A stretch of 64,000 bases of DNA from PNAI01 sp035501735 (GTDB taxonomy: Bacteria > Pseudomonadota > Alphaproteobacteria > Rhizobiales > Xanthobacteraceae): the NCBI GenBank assembly GCA_035501735.1, contig DATJVR010000063.1, positions 38,171 to 102,170 on the forward strand. Reading direction: 5' to 3'. This document shows, piece after piece, positions 8,543-17,021 of this stretch. The first letter of the stretch is position 1. Each line of letters begins with the position of its first letter. The translations under genes and the position numbers were made by a program. Below the pieces are notes generated by a model, which was given only the letters and a program-made list of their open reading frames with translations, was not told the DNA's origin and did no database searches.

Positions 8543-9967
8543 TTATTTGGCCGGAAATTTTTGCTCGGCCAAGCGCGGTATTGTTTCGATCAGCCCACCG
8601 AGATTACCGGAAGTCAGCAGCAGGATCACGTCGTTTTTCTCAAGGCTGCGGTCGATATTTTTCAATCCCGCAGCGGGCTCCTGGATCGCCTCTGCGTCAA
8701 AACCGGCATCTTTCACATGCGCGACGATCTCCTCCTGCGAGAGTTGCGCGTGCGTATTGGCGCCCTGCGCCGCAGGTTCGTAGATGAACACCTTCGCCGC
8801 GCCCGCGAATACGTCGTCGTACCACTTGAGTGCGCCGCGGTTGCGCCACGAAAACGTGTGCGGTTCGAACACGACCATCAGCCGTTGCCTGGGGAAATGT
8901 TTCTGGATCGCCGAAATGGCGCTTTTGGCTTTTTCGTAGGACGATCCGAAGCCTTCGAAAATCGGGATCGAAGTCTTGTGGGATTTGCGGTCAAGCCGAC
9001 GCTTGACGCCTTGAAACGTGGCGATGCCCGCCGCCAGTTCGCCGGCCGACAGCAGTTTCTTTTCCAGCAGCATGGCGCCCACGCCGACGATGTTCTCGAT
9101 ATTGTGCGCGCCGAGCAGCGACGTGGAGAGCGGGACGACCATATCCTTTTCGCGCATGAGCTTGAATGTCGTCTGGCTGCCGTATTGGATTTTCTCGGCG
9201 TGCCAGGCGGCGTCCTCGAGCCCGTAGTATACGGTTTTGCCCGAACGCTCCTGCACCAGCTCCCGCGCGTACTGCTCGGTTTGATTGGCGACCAGCAATC
9301 CGTCCGGCGGCAGCAGCTTCAGCAGCGCGCGAAAGGGTGCCAGATATTCTTCGTGCGTCGGAAATACGTTGATGTGATCGTGAGTGGCCGACGTCAGAAG
9401 AATATTCCTCGGCCGATAGTGGAGGAATTTCGAGCGGTCGTCCCAATTGGCCGAAGGATATTCGTCGCCTTCGAGCACGAACAGGCTGCTGTTGCCGAGA
9501 TGCGCATAGGCGTCGAAACCGTTCGTCACTTCGCCGATGAAATAGCTGGGATCCTTGCCCGCATGTGCAAGGCACCAGGCCAGCAATGCGGTGCAGGTCG
9601 ACTTGCCGTAACTGCCGGCCACCACGATCGTGTCTTTGCCCTCGGTCAGTTCCTCCAGTACATCCGCAAACGAGCGCACCGGCTTGCCGCTCTCGAACGC
9701 CGCGCGCACCTCGTCGTTTTCCTCGCGCGTCAGTTTGGCGTTCTTGCCGATGACGATGATGTCGGCGTCCGGCGGGATGTGTTCTTTTCTGTAGCCTTTG
9801 GAGAACGGAATGTTCGCGCGCGCGAGATATTCGCTCACCGGCGGGTAGAACCCGTCGTCCGATCCGCTGATCTTGCAGCCCATCTGCCGCAACAGCAGCG
9901 CGGTCGCGCTCATTCCCTTGCCGGCGATTCCGATGAAATGCGCCTTCTTGACCTTGTCCAAAGCCAT
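8543..9967 (-). CDS. Mur ligase family protein, Mpl-like but divergent
   Basis: The start ATG at 9967 gives 474 residues, a normal size for Mpl/MurC ligases; the frame upstream overlaps the hydrolase gene and is discarded. The N-terminal Rossmann part (HFIGIAGKGMSATALLL, SGSDDGFYPPVS) and the middle domain (FVLEGDEY at about 163-170, RSKFLHYRPRNILL, HDHINVF) resemble Mpl, which reattaches recycled murein tripeptide to UDP-MurNAc. Two hallmark sites differ. The ATP loop GTHGKT is GSYGKST (118-124), and the C-terminal DFAHHP motif is replaced by EGFGSSYEKA. It may therefore join a different acid and amine. A hydrolase gene lies 5 bases upstream. Confidence 0.8.
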   Translation of the reverse strand: MALDKVKKAHFIGIAGKGMSATALLLRQMGCKISGSDDGFYPPVSEYLARANIPFSKGYRKEHIPPDADIIVIGKNAKLTREENDEVRAAFESGKPVRSFADVLEELTEGKDTIVVAGSYGKSTCTALLAWCLAHAGKDPSYFIGEVTNGFDAYAHLGNSSLFVLEGDEYPSANWDDRSKFLHYRPRNILLTSATHDHINVFPTHEEYLAPFRALLKLLPPDGLLVANQTEQYARELVQERSGKTVYYGLEDAAWHAEKIQYGSQTTFKLMREKDMVVPLSTSLLGAHNIENIVGVGAMLLEKKLLSAGELAAGIATFQGVKRRLDRKSHKTSIPIFEGFGSSYEKAKSAISAIQKHFPRQRLMVVFEPHTFSWRNRGALKWYDDVFAGAAKVFIYEPAAQGANTHAQLSQEEIVAHVKDAGFDAEAIQEPAAGLKNIDRSLEKNDVILLLTSGNLGGLIETIPRLAEQKFPAK

Positions 9968-9972
9968 CGGAC

Positions 9973-10824
9973 CTATCCGGCGCGCCGCATCGCGACCCCA
10001 CGCATGAAATCGGCGAACACGCGCGCGATCTCGTCCTCGTACGGCGCCCATTCTTCGAACGGTATGAGGGCGATGTCCTGATCCTTGATGGGCAATTCGT
10101 GCAGCAGCGCGCCGGGGATCAAATTGGCCGCCGCACGCCCGCTTGCCGATGAATGGGTGTTGTCGTTGCCCGGAATAACCACCGTCGGGACCGTGATCGA
10201 GCCCAACTCGGCTTCGCTCACGCCCATGACCGGCAAATGCCCGCCTTTGGAGAATTCCTCCCGCCAGCGCGACATCACTGCGATGTATGTCTTCGAGTCC
10301 ATGGCCATCAGCCGAGCGCGATTGGCCGGGTTCGCCTTGATTCGCTCCTGGTATTGCTCGGTCGCGCACACCGCCGCCATGCCGCCCTCCGCGGCGGCGC
10401 GGATGAATTGGCCGTAGTAATTCTCCGGCAATCGCCCCGCCGCGAACGCCCCGCCGGTCACGCGAAACAGCAGCAGTGCACGCACCGCCTCCGGATGCCG
10501 CAAATAGAAGCGGATCGACATCCGCGCCCCCGCTGACGATCCACCGATGAATGCGGGTAACGCGCCTTGCTGCGACAGCAGCTCGTAAAGGTCGTCGATC
10601 CAGAGCGATTCCTCCGGCTCCTCGCCCGCGATCAGAATATCGGACGCACCGGTGTTGCGTCGGTCGTGCAGGAATACGCGATACCCAGCCGCGGCCAATT
10701 TGCGGGCAAGCGGCAGAAATTCATGATGCGCGCGCCGACCGCCCGGCGTCAGCGCGATCCAGGGCCCGCTGTCGCCGACGATCTGATAGGCGATGTTGAT
10801 TCCGCGGACCTTGGCGATTGGCAT
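9973..10824 (-). CDS. alpha/beta hydrolase
   Basis: This 283-residue cytoplasmic hydrolase has the nucleophile elbow G-S-S-A-G at residues 95-99, making Ser97 the probable nucleophile, and the LTPGG and HDRRNTGAS segments around the oxyanion region. The usual late glycine-histidine motif is not obvious; candidate acid and base residues lie in GNDNTHSS and in LLHELP. It may therefore use an altered triad. The gene leads a four-gene minus-strand row with the Mur-ligase-like gene 5 bases downstream. Esterase, amidase or epoxide hydrolase activity is possible; the substrate is unknown. Confidence 0.8.
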   Translation of the reverse strand: MPIAKVRGINIAYQIVGDSGPWIALTPGGRRAHHEFLPLARKLAAAGYRVFLHDRRNTGASDILIAGEEPEESLWIDDLYELLSQQGALPAFIGGSSAGARMSIRFYLRHPEAVRALLLFRVTGGAFAAGRLPENYYGQFIRAAAEGGMAAVCATEQYQERIKANPANRARLMAMDSKTYIAVMSRWREEFSKGGHLPVMGVSEAELGSITVPTVVIPGNDNTHSSASGRAAANLIPGALLHELPIKDQDIALIPFEEWAPYEDEIARVFADFMRGVAMRRAG

Positions 10825-10961
10825 GGCTGGGCCTCATGGCTTGTCGGCAAAGCATAGACTGATCGATTGCTGGGCAGGACGCCCCTTGGTCTCATCCATA
10901 CGATGTTAATCATTTATTAACCATTTGCCTGCCCAATACACACGCATTGGTAGGCTGGTCT

Positions 10962-11024
10962 GGTTCTTGCATTGCAGCGTCTTGTCCTTGCGTTGGAACG
11001 TCTCGTTCTTGCAATGGAGCTTGG
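10962..11024 (+). repeat. Three imperfect 21-bp tandem repeats upstream of a secreted protein gene
   Basis: Three back-to-back 21-bp units run from 10962-10982, 10983-11003 and 11004-11024, each with a core like TTCTTGCATTG followed by CAGCGTCT. Units 1 and 2 match at 17 of 21 positions and units 1 and 3 at 15 of 21. They end just before the ATG at 11028, so the last unit contains the ribosome binding site GGAG. Because 21 is a multiple of three, the frame stays open through the array from 10947, giving a possible Cys-rich N-terminal extension. Confidence 0.6.
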
Positions 11025-11027
11025 CGA

Positions 11028-11423
11028 ATGCACAAACCGATCCTCAAAATTACGTCGACTAGCGTCGTAGTTGCGCTCGCCCTCGCTGCTGCTTTTTTAG
11101 CCAGCAAGGTGGGAGCAATGGACAGGGATGAGTTGCGTAATGTCCCGCCTCAGATCCGGCAATGGTTTGAGTCAATGAAGTCACCCAGCGGGAAACTTTG
11201 TTGCTCCTATGCCGATGGCCACCGCACCGAATATGACATGCGGAACAACAGCTATTGGGTACCGATCAATCAGGTCTGGACGCCCGTGCCGCCCGAAGTC
11301 GTGATCTACGACAAGGGCAATCCGTTCTCCGAGGCCGTGGTCTGGTACAACCCGATCTACGAAAATGGCCAACCGACGGGCGAACACAAGATTTTGTGTT
11401 TCGTGCCCGGCGGCGGATCTTAA
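11028..11423 (+). CDS. Small exported protein of unknown function
   Basis: The ATG at 11028 is preceded by GGAG at 11016-11019 and gives 131 residues with a signal peptide or membrane anchor at about residues 1-30. The mature part holds a CC pair (KLCCSYADGH) and one later Cys, and several Trp/Tyr residues (SYWVPINQVW, VVWYNPIY). I recognise the pattern as a small hypothetical protein seen in Bradyrhizobium-like genomes but know no function. The Cys set could bind metal or form disulfides in the periplasm. A longer in-frame start at 10947 would include the tandem repeats as coding sequence. Confidence 0.7.
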   Translation: MHKPILKITSTSVVVALALAAAFLASKVGAMDRDELRNVPPQIRQWFESMKSPSGKLCCSYADGHRTEYDMRNNSYWVPINQVWTPVPPEVVIYDKGNPFSEAVVWYNPIYENGQPTGEHKILCFVPGGGS

Positions 11424-11456
11424 GTCAGGCGCCGATCGCAGACGTCCGCTCTGCGC

Positions 11457-14408
11457 TCACTCGGCCAGCACGCGCGTGCCGGGAAATGAGATTTCGACCA
11501 ACGTGCCGGCGTTCGGCCGGCTCGAGATCGAAAAGCTGGCGCGATTGGCCTCCACCAGGGCCTTCGTGAGCGGCAGACCGAGTCCGGTGCCGTTCGATCC
11601 CCAGCGCGCGGAGGTCGCAAGCTGCCGGAACGGCTCGAGCGCGGTCGCAAGATCCTGCTCGCTCATGCCGACCCCGGTGTCGCGCACGCGGAGGATGACT
11701 TCGCCGGCGTCATTGAACGCAGTCGACACGATCACCTGTCCCCCGGCGCCGGTGAATTTGATCGAATTCGACAGCAGGTTGATCACGATCTGACGAACCG
11801 AACGCGCGTCGGCCACGATCTGCGGCAACGTCGACGCCAGCGAGGTGCGGATGATGATACGTTCGCGGTTGGCTTGCGGCTGCATCGAGGCGACGCATTG
11901 CTGTACCTGCTCGTTGAGGTTCACGCGCGTGAACGTGAGTTCCAACTTGCCGGCTTCGATCTTGGAAAGGTCGAGCAGGTCGTTGAGCAGTGAGACCACG
12001 TGCTGACCCGAGGCGTGGATGTCGTCGAGATATTGCTTATAGCGTTCGTTGCCGATCGGGCCGAATCGTTCCTCCATCATCACCTCGGAAAAACCGATGA
12101 TGGAATTGAGCGGCGTGCGGATCTCATGACTGATCTTGGCGAGGAATTCGGATTTGGCCAAAGATGTTTTTTCCGCCTGTCGCTTGGATTCGAGCAGCTC
12201 CTCTTCCGCCTTTTTCCATTGCGTGATATCGCGGAACACCGCGCAGAGCTTCTCGTCGCCATCGCCGATTCGGCCCATGGTCATGAACAGCGGAATGAGC
12301 CCGCCCTGGCGTACACGGCCGATCACTTCGCGCCCGTCGTTGAGCACGCTCGCGACGCCTGCGCGCGTGAGCCCGTCGAGATAGTCGAGCGCGGTTCGCT
12401 CGCTTTCGGGCGCAAACAGGTCGGCGAACGTCATATCGGTAAGCTCATGCGATTCGTAGCCGAACAATGCCTCCGCGCTGCGATTGCCTGAGAGCAGTTT
12501 TCCCACGGCATCCAGCACGATGACGCCATCGGTGGCGGTATCGAGGATCGATTTCAGCTCGCGCGCTTCGGCTTCCACGTGCCGCAATCGCATCTCGGCG
12601 GTGCGCTGGCGGTCGATCGCCACCGCGGATGCCAGCATCAGCACGAGCGCCAGCACGGCTTCGCCTTCCCAGGGAATAGTGTAGAGCCGGCCTTCGACCG
12701 GCAGCTGCTCGCCGCTGATCGTGGAGATCGCCAGAGTTTTCGCGCCGGTTTCGGGCGCAAGATCGAGACCTGTGTCGCTGAACAGGCGATCGATGCCGCC
12801 GGCTTCGGCCAGCGCCTCGATTGAGCGATAGCCGGTCCACTCAAGCAGGATGCGGTTGGCGTGAATCAATTGGTCGCCACGGTAGAGCAGCACGCCGACC
12901 GGCAAGCGGTCGAATATCGTCTCCGTGACGGTGATGTCGGCGGGTTGAGCTCTGTTTTCCGCGCCGACTTCCGTCGCTTCCGCCATGCGTTCGGTCGTAA
13001 GGTCGAAAGGAGGCTCGCTTGGCGCTGTCGGCTCACTTGGGCCTGTCTGAGGCGGTTCGACACGCGGGATACCCAGCCGCGAGCTGAGCTGCCGCGCAAT
13101 CTCGTGGAAGGCCTTGCGCTCGACCGGGCTCAAGCCCGGAGAAGGCGCTGATGAGCGGAATGGCACGACATTCTTCGACGGCGGCACGACCGTGAGTACC
13201 GGCCGCTCGGACACGGGCGTCGTTGTCTCAGGCGGCGGCGCGGAAGGTGGCTCAGATGGCGGAGCAGGCGGCAGGGCTTCAGCGGGTCGCTTCGGCTCCA
13301 CCACGTCTTTCGGCGGCGCCAGGGGAGCGCGCGGGGCTGCCGTGCCGCGCCGCGCCTGCATCAGCTGCGCAAGTCGTGCTACATCGCGGCATATGCCGAA
13401 TCCGCGATAGCCGCGGAACACGCGGTCGCCGTCGAATATCGGAAATCCCGACAGTTCCACCGCCAGACGTTCGCTGATGTCATCCGCCGGCCAGGCGAGC
13501 GTAATCCCGCTCCAGGTCTCGCGGCTCGCGACGGCGCGGGCAATTTTGCCCTCGGGATCGAGTCCGAGCGCCGATGAAATGTCCTGCCACGGCCGCCCGA
13601 ACGCGGTTGCGGTGCGTGGTCCGAGCGCCTTGCTGAACTCGTCGGAGCCGAGCGTGAAACGGCCATCGGCGTCCATCTGCCACACGAAGCGCAACGGTTG
13701 CTGGACTTGCGGTCGGGCAGGAGCGCGGCCAGCCGCTTGCGCGGGTAAATCAGAGGATTTGGCGGGCGTCGCGCCGTGCAGCGCAAACGTCACCATCAAT
13801 GCAATCGTCGGCGCGCTGCCAATTCGGTCGATTTCGATTGCGCCGCTGCTGGCGTGGCCTTCTGCCAACGCTTGCGCCGCCAACGCTTCCACGCCGAGCG
13901 CTTCGAGCGTACTCAAGCCGCCGAGCTTCGCCGTTCCGGCTGGCGTGCCGTCGATCAACTTTCCGTCGATCGAGAAGAATGCCAACGGTGAGCCGATGCC
14001 GGCCAGCAATCGATGAACCTGTTCCTTGAGCGAGAGATGCGGGCCCGCCGGCTCGACTGAAACCACGAGCATCGCGTTTTGACGCTCATCGAACGGAATG
14101 AGCGAACACAAGCACGTCAGCGCGCGTCCGAACCCGACCGTGAATCCGCGCAGCTTCGCCAGTCGCGGCGCTGCGTTGACCGACATGGTACCGGCAAGAT
14201 TTGCGATCTGATTTTTGATCGATGGATCGCTTGGACCGGCAACGGCCGCCGCGGGCGATGCCGCGCCTAATATCGCCGCGCCTGTCGGATTCGCCCACAA
14301 GACTTTTGTGCCATCGGGACTCCAGAGCCACGCTGGTGCCGCGCTCAACGCATGCATGGATAGCCGCCGATCGCGCAGTGTGTCGGGCAGCAAGGCATGC
14401 TCGTTCAT
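11457..14408 (-). CDS. PAS-domain sensor histidine kinase, PdhS/PleC-DivJ type
   Basis: From the ATG at 14408 the protein has 983 residues; the frame open to 14591 adds an unlikely Arg-rich leader. The N-terminal half is poorly conserved with PAS-like segments and an Ala/Pro-rich linker. Two clearer PAS domains follow (ILLEWTGYRSIEALAE and LSGNRSAEALFGYES). The phosphoacceptor is His761 in SHEIRTPLNS, followed by the GFSEVMMEERFGP stretch I associate with Brucella PdhS and Caulobacter PleC/DivJ kinases of the DivK cell-cycle circuit. The ATPase domain has an N box near 874-884, G1 (DTGVGM) near 910 and G2 (GTGLGL) near 940. No membrane span is evident, so it is probably cytosolic. No partner regulator is adjacent. 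Confidence 0.85.
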   Translation of the reverse strand: MNEHALLPDTLRDRRLSMHALSAAPAWLWSPDGTKVLWANPTGAAILGAASPAAAVAGPSDPSIKNQIANLAGTMSVNAAPRLAKLRGFTVGFGRALTCLCSLIPFDERQNAMLVVSVEPAGPHLSLKEQVHRLLAGIGSPLAFFSIDGKLIDGTPAGTAKLGGLSTLEALGVEALAAQALAEGHASSGAIEIDRIGSAPTIALMVTFALHGATPAKSSDLPAQAAGRAPARPQVQQPLRFVWQMDADGRFTLGSDEFSKALGPRTATAFGRPWQDISSALGLDPEGKIARAVASRETWSGITLAWPADDISERLAVELSGFPIFDGDRVFRGYRGFGICRDVARLAQLMQARRGTAAPRAPLAPPKDVVEPKRPAEALPPAPPSEPPSAPPPETTTPVSERPVLTVVPPSKNVVPFRSSAPSPGLSPVERKAFHEIARQLSSRLGIPRVEPPQTGPSEPTAPSEPPFDLTTERMAEATEVGAENRAQPADITVTETIFDRLPVGVLLYRGDQLIHANRILLEWTGYRSIEALAEAGGIDRLFSDTGLDLAPETGAKTLAISTISGEQLPVEGRLYTIPWEGEAVLALVLMLASAVAIDRQRTAEMRLRHVEAEARELKSILDTATDGVIVLDAVGKLLSGNRSAEALFGYESHELTDMTFADLFAPESERTALDYLDGLTRAGVASVLNDGREVIGRVRQGGLIPLFMTMGRIGDGDEKLCAVFRDITQWKKAEEELLESKRQAEKTSLAKSEFLAKISHEIRTPLNSIIGFSEVMMEERFGPIGNERYKQYLDDIHASGQHVVSLLNDLLDLSKIEAGKLELTFTRVNLNEQVQQCVASMQPQANRERIIIRTSLASTLPQIVADARSVRQIVINLLSNSIKFTGAGGQVIVSTAFNDAGEVILRVRDTGVGMSEQDLATALEPFRQLATSARWGSNGTGLGLPLTKALVEANRASFSISSRPNAGTLVEISFPGTRVLAE

Positions 14409-14493
14409 CGGCGTTCGCCCCCCGGGGCGCCGCAGGCATAATCGAACCGCATTTAATTGAAATTTTAATCGGCTCAGGCCGGCAACGTCCACA

Positions 14494-14927
14494 TTATTCC
14501 GGCGCCAGACCGATTTCCCACACGACCTTCCCCCAATCATTGTATTGGGTGCGGATAAATTGACCGGTCGTTTCGGGTGTGCCTGCCCCATCGGTAAAGA
14601 ATCCGATGTCGCGCAGGCGTTTCACGATGCTTGGGTCGTTAAGAATTGTTACCAGCTCGCGATTCACTCTCTTCACCGCCTCGGCCGGCGTGCCGGCCGG
14701 CGCCACCAGCGTCATCCAGCCGGTGAAGTTGAACCCGGGGAAAGTCTCGGCCGCCGTCGGCACATTCTCGTAGCCCGGTATGCGTTGCGAAGATGTCACG
14801 GCGAGCGCGCGCAATTTTCCGCCCGCCACCGCCGCGGTGCCGCCGACGGAACCGCCAGCACGATAAGTTGCACGCGTCCGGTGATCGTATCATTCGGCGC
14901 TCCCGTCGTTTGACCGTCGTTCGGCAT
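14494..14927 (-). pseudogene. Decayed TctC/Bug-type solute-binding protein gene
   Basis: An open stretch of about 111 codons (14494-14829) matches the C-terminal third of a tripartite tricarboxylate transporter binding protein: GKLRALAVTSSQR, VPTAAETFPGF, GWMTLVAPAGTP, and a WGKVV ending. The preceding family segment (NDTITGRVQLIVLAVPSAA) is in another frame, at about 14850-14890, so a frameshift occurred in the GC-rich stretch near 14830-14845. The N-terminal two thirds, including the signal peptide, are missing. It is a truncated, frameshifted remnant. An intact paralogue lies at 15151-16155 across the tRNA-His gene. Confidence 0.75.
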
Positions 14928-15062
14928 CGTAACAGATCGTCGACGGTTTTGAACTTCATTGCCCGAACGCCGTCGTAATTGTCGGTTTATCTTACGTTTT
15001 CACGCGCCTGGATGCGGCTTGCCAATTCAAACCTTTGCCCATAGGTTCGCCGGCATCCACGT

Positions 15063-15139
15063 GCAGCTGTAGCTCAGTTGGTTAGAGCGCTTGGCTGTGG
15101 ACCAAGAGGTCGGTGGTTCGAGTCCACCCAGCTGTACCA
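15063..15139 (+). tRNA. tRNA-His (anticodon GTG)
   Basis: The 77-base gene folds as a full cloverleaf. The acceptor stem is GCAGCTG paired with CAGCTGT, the anticodon stem CTTGG/CCAAG encloses CTGTGGA with anticodon GTG, and the T arm is GGTGG/CCACC. CCA is encoded at 15137-15139. The discriminator base is A73 and the base before position 1 is T, so the usual G-1:C73 histidine identity pair is absent. That matches the known alphaproteobacterial variant of tRNA-His. The first acceptor pair is G-U. Confidence 0.95.
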
Positions 15140-15150
15140 GATTTCCCGCG

Positions 15151-16155
15151 CTATTCCGGCTTGATGCCGGCTTTTGCCACCAGCTCCCGCACGCTCGGCA
15201 CCTCTGCGGCCACGCGCGCGGCGAGCTGCTCGGGCGTGCCGGCAACGATCTCGAAGCCGGCTTTGCGCGCCAACGCGCGAGCGGTCGGCTGCTGCATGGC
15301 CGCGCGGGTTTCCTGCACCAGCCGGGCAACGATCTCCGGCGGCGTGCCGGCCGGCGCAAACAGCGCATTGAATGTGTCGGAGACGAATCCCGGGAAACCC
15401 GACTCGATCATGGTCGGCACCTCCGGCAGCGAGAACCAGCGCTGCGCGCCCGTGACCGCGAGCGCGCGCAGCTCTCCGCTTTTGATCAGTCCTTCGGCGG
15501 CGGCGAGCGCCACCGATCCGACTTGCACCGTACCGGCCAGCACCGCCTGTGCGGCCGGCCCTGCGCCGCGGAACGGCACATGCTGCATCTCGATCCCGGC
15601 GCGGATTTTCAGCAATTCGCCGGTGAGATGGGATTTGGTTCCCGCACCCGGGCTCGCGTAGTTGAACGTGCCCGGCGCGGCCTTCGCCTTTGCGATCAGA
15701 TTGGCTAGCGTCTTCATCCCGGAATTGGGATGCACCACCAGCACATTCGGCGCATTGACCAGTTCCGAAATCGGAACGAAATCCTTGAACGGATCGTACG
15801 GCAGGTTCTTGAACAGCGCCGGATTGACCGCGATCGCGGTCGAGGTCACGAGCAGCGTGTAGCCGTCCGGCGTGATGCGCGCGGCCTGGCCCATGCCGAT
15901 ATTGCCGGCCGCACCGCCGCGATTGTCCACGATCACCTGCTGGCCGAGCGACTGCGAGAGCTGGACCGCGAGAATACGCGCAACGATGTCGGTTGGTCCG
16001 CCTGGCGGGAATGGAACAATCAGCGTGATCGTTCGCTCCGGATAGGCGGCTCGCGCCACGGTCGGTGAAAGTCCGGCAAATGCGGCGATGAGCGCGGCGG
16101 TAAAAGCGCAAGCTGGCCGGATCAGTCTGATCTGCCGAAGAACGACACCTTTCAT
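15151..16155 (-). CDS. Tripartite tricarboxylate transporter substrate-binding protein (TctC/Bug family)
   Basis: This 334-residue periplasmic protein has a signal peptide (about residues 1-36, ending ARA/A) and the Bug signature YPERTITLIVPFPPGGPTD just after it. Later motifs VIVDNRGGAAGNIG, PGAGTKSHL and SGELRALAVTGAQR confirm the family. Such proteins bind carboxylates or aromatic acids and deliver them to TctA/TctB membrane proteins, which are absent here, so this is an orphan receptor as is common in this family. It converges on the tRNA-His gene, 11 bases from its 3' end. Confidence 0.88.
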   Translation of the reverse strand: MKGVVLRQIRLIRPACAFTAALIAAFAGLSPTVARAAYPERTITLIVPFPPGGPTDIVARILAVQLSQSLGQQVIVDNRGGAAGNIGMGQAARITPDGYTLLVTSTAIAVNPALFKNLPYDPFKDFVPISELVNAPNVLVVHPNSGMKTLANLIAKAKAAPGTFNYASPGAGTKSHLTGELLKIRAGIEMQHVPFRGAGPAAQAVLAGTVQVGSVALAAAEGLIKSGELRALAVTGAQRWFSLPEVPTMIESGFPGFVSDTFNALFAPAGTPPEIVARLVQETRAAMQQPTARALARKAGFEIVAGTPEQLAARVAAEVPSVRELVAKAGIKPE

Positions 16156-16243
16156 GGATAGAGCTTGGCAGGTTCAGCCACTTTTGGCTACGATCGTTTG
16201 AGGGCGGCGCGGCAGAAGCAATCGGATCAACGCGGGGACAGCG

Positions 16244-16735
16244 ATGCGATTGGCGCTGATAGGCGCGCTGGCAATTTCACTGACGGGCGCCGTCGCGCAC
16301 GCATCACAAATCCAGCGCATCGAACTGGTCGGATACGGCATCTATACTTCCAACCCGCAGTCTTGCCAGCGCGACACCTTGGGTGTGAATCGATGCACCG
16401 TCAGAGACGTGCAGCAGATCACCACCACCTCGATCGTGCCGTTTCGGACCGGGGTAGAATTCGGTGTGGAATTCAAGACGATTGGTACGTTCGACGCCAC
16501 CGCCGCCGAAGTCCGGAAAGTCTGGATCTTTCCCGGCGCGGGATTGAAATCGCCCTTCCTCAATCAGCCGCTGCGTCGCGACGAAGAGGTCATATCTGTG
16601 CCGATCGGCACCGGAGGTTTCGTCGCCTACACCTTGGATGAACCGTGGGAACTGGTTCCGGGAATCTGGACCGTAGAAATCTGGGACGGCAATCGCCGGC
16701 TGCTGTCCAAAAGCTTTACGGTCGTCAAGCGATAG
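16244..16735 (+). CDS. Exported DUF3859-like protein
   Basis: The ATG at 16244 follows a GGGGA sequence at 16234-16238 and gives 163 residues. A signal peptide covers about residues 1-20 (ending AHA/S). The rest is a beta-rich domain with GYGIYTS, VPFRTGVEFGVEFK and a final PGIWTVEIWDGNRRLLSKSF pattern that I associate with DUF3859. Two cysteines (in PQSCQRD and NRCTV) probably form a disulfide. Function unknown. It is divergent from the TctC gene, with about 88 bases between them, and convergent with the DUF427 gene. Confidence 0.72.
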   Translation: MRLALIGALAISLTGAVAHASQIQRIELVGYGIYTSNPQSCQRDTLGVNRCTVRDVQQITTTSIVPFRTGVEFGVEFKTIGTFDATAAEVRKVWIFPGAGLKSPFLNQPLRRDEEVISVPIGTGGFVAYTLDEPWELVPGIWTVEIWDGNRRLLSKSFTVVKR

Positions 16736-16737
16736 CC

Positions 16738-17019
16738 TCAGACGACTTTGACGTCCTTCCAGAAGCCGAAACGATGCGCGATCTGCTTCTTGGCCGGCTG
16801 TGGGGCCTCGTAGACCCAGGCCGCGCGCGCGTGCCGCACGCCGTCGATCACCACATCGTAGAATTGCACGACGTGCGGACATTCGAGATCGGAGGGTGTC
16901 TTCGGAGTCTTCTCCAGCCACTCCAGCCGCACCGCCGACGGCGGAAAATACTGGTAGCCGCCGTTCTCGATGATATCGGCGCTTTCCGCCACGACGTGTC
17001 CGTCCACGATCGCCTTCAT
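16738..17019 (-). CDS. DUF427 domain protein
   Basis: The ATG at 17019 gives 93 residues, typical for this small beta-tent family (PF04248). Characteristic features are the early MKAIVDGHVVAESAD segment, YFPPSAVR and the late WVYEAPQPAKKQIAHRFGFW stretch. The family's biochemical role is unknown. The gene lies 2 bases after the amidohydrolase stop and is last in a tight row of Rieske, amidohydrolase and DUF427 genes, so it probably works with that hydrolase. A longer frame to 17532 only shadows the amidohydrolase. Confidence 0.78.
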   Translation of the reverse strand: MKAIVDGHVVAESADIIENGGYQYFPPSAVRLEWLEKTPKTPSDLECPHVVQFYDVVIDGVRHARAAWVYEAPQPAKKQIAHRFGFWKDVKVV

Positions 17020-17021
17020 GC

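Noticed and set aside
8420..10081. A 553-codon open frame on the plus strand opposite the Mur-ligase-like gene
   Set aside because: It is antisense to a gene with clear motifs, lacks any domain pattern, and is Arg/His-rich as expected for GC-rich shadow frames.
15063..15139. tRNA-His as the attachment site of an integrated element
   Set aside because: No integrase, no phage or plasmid genes and no second copy of the tRNA 3' end were found in the window.
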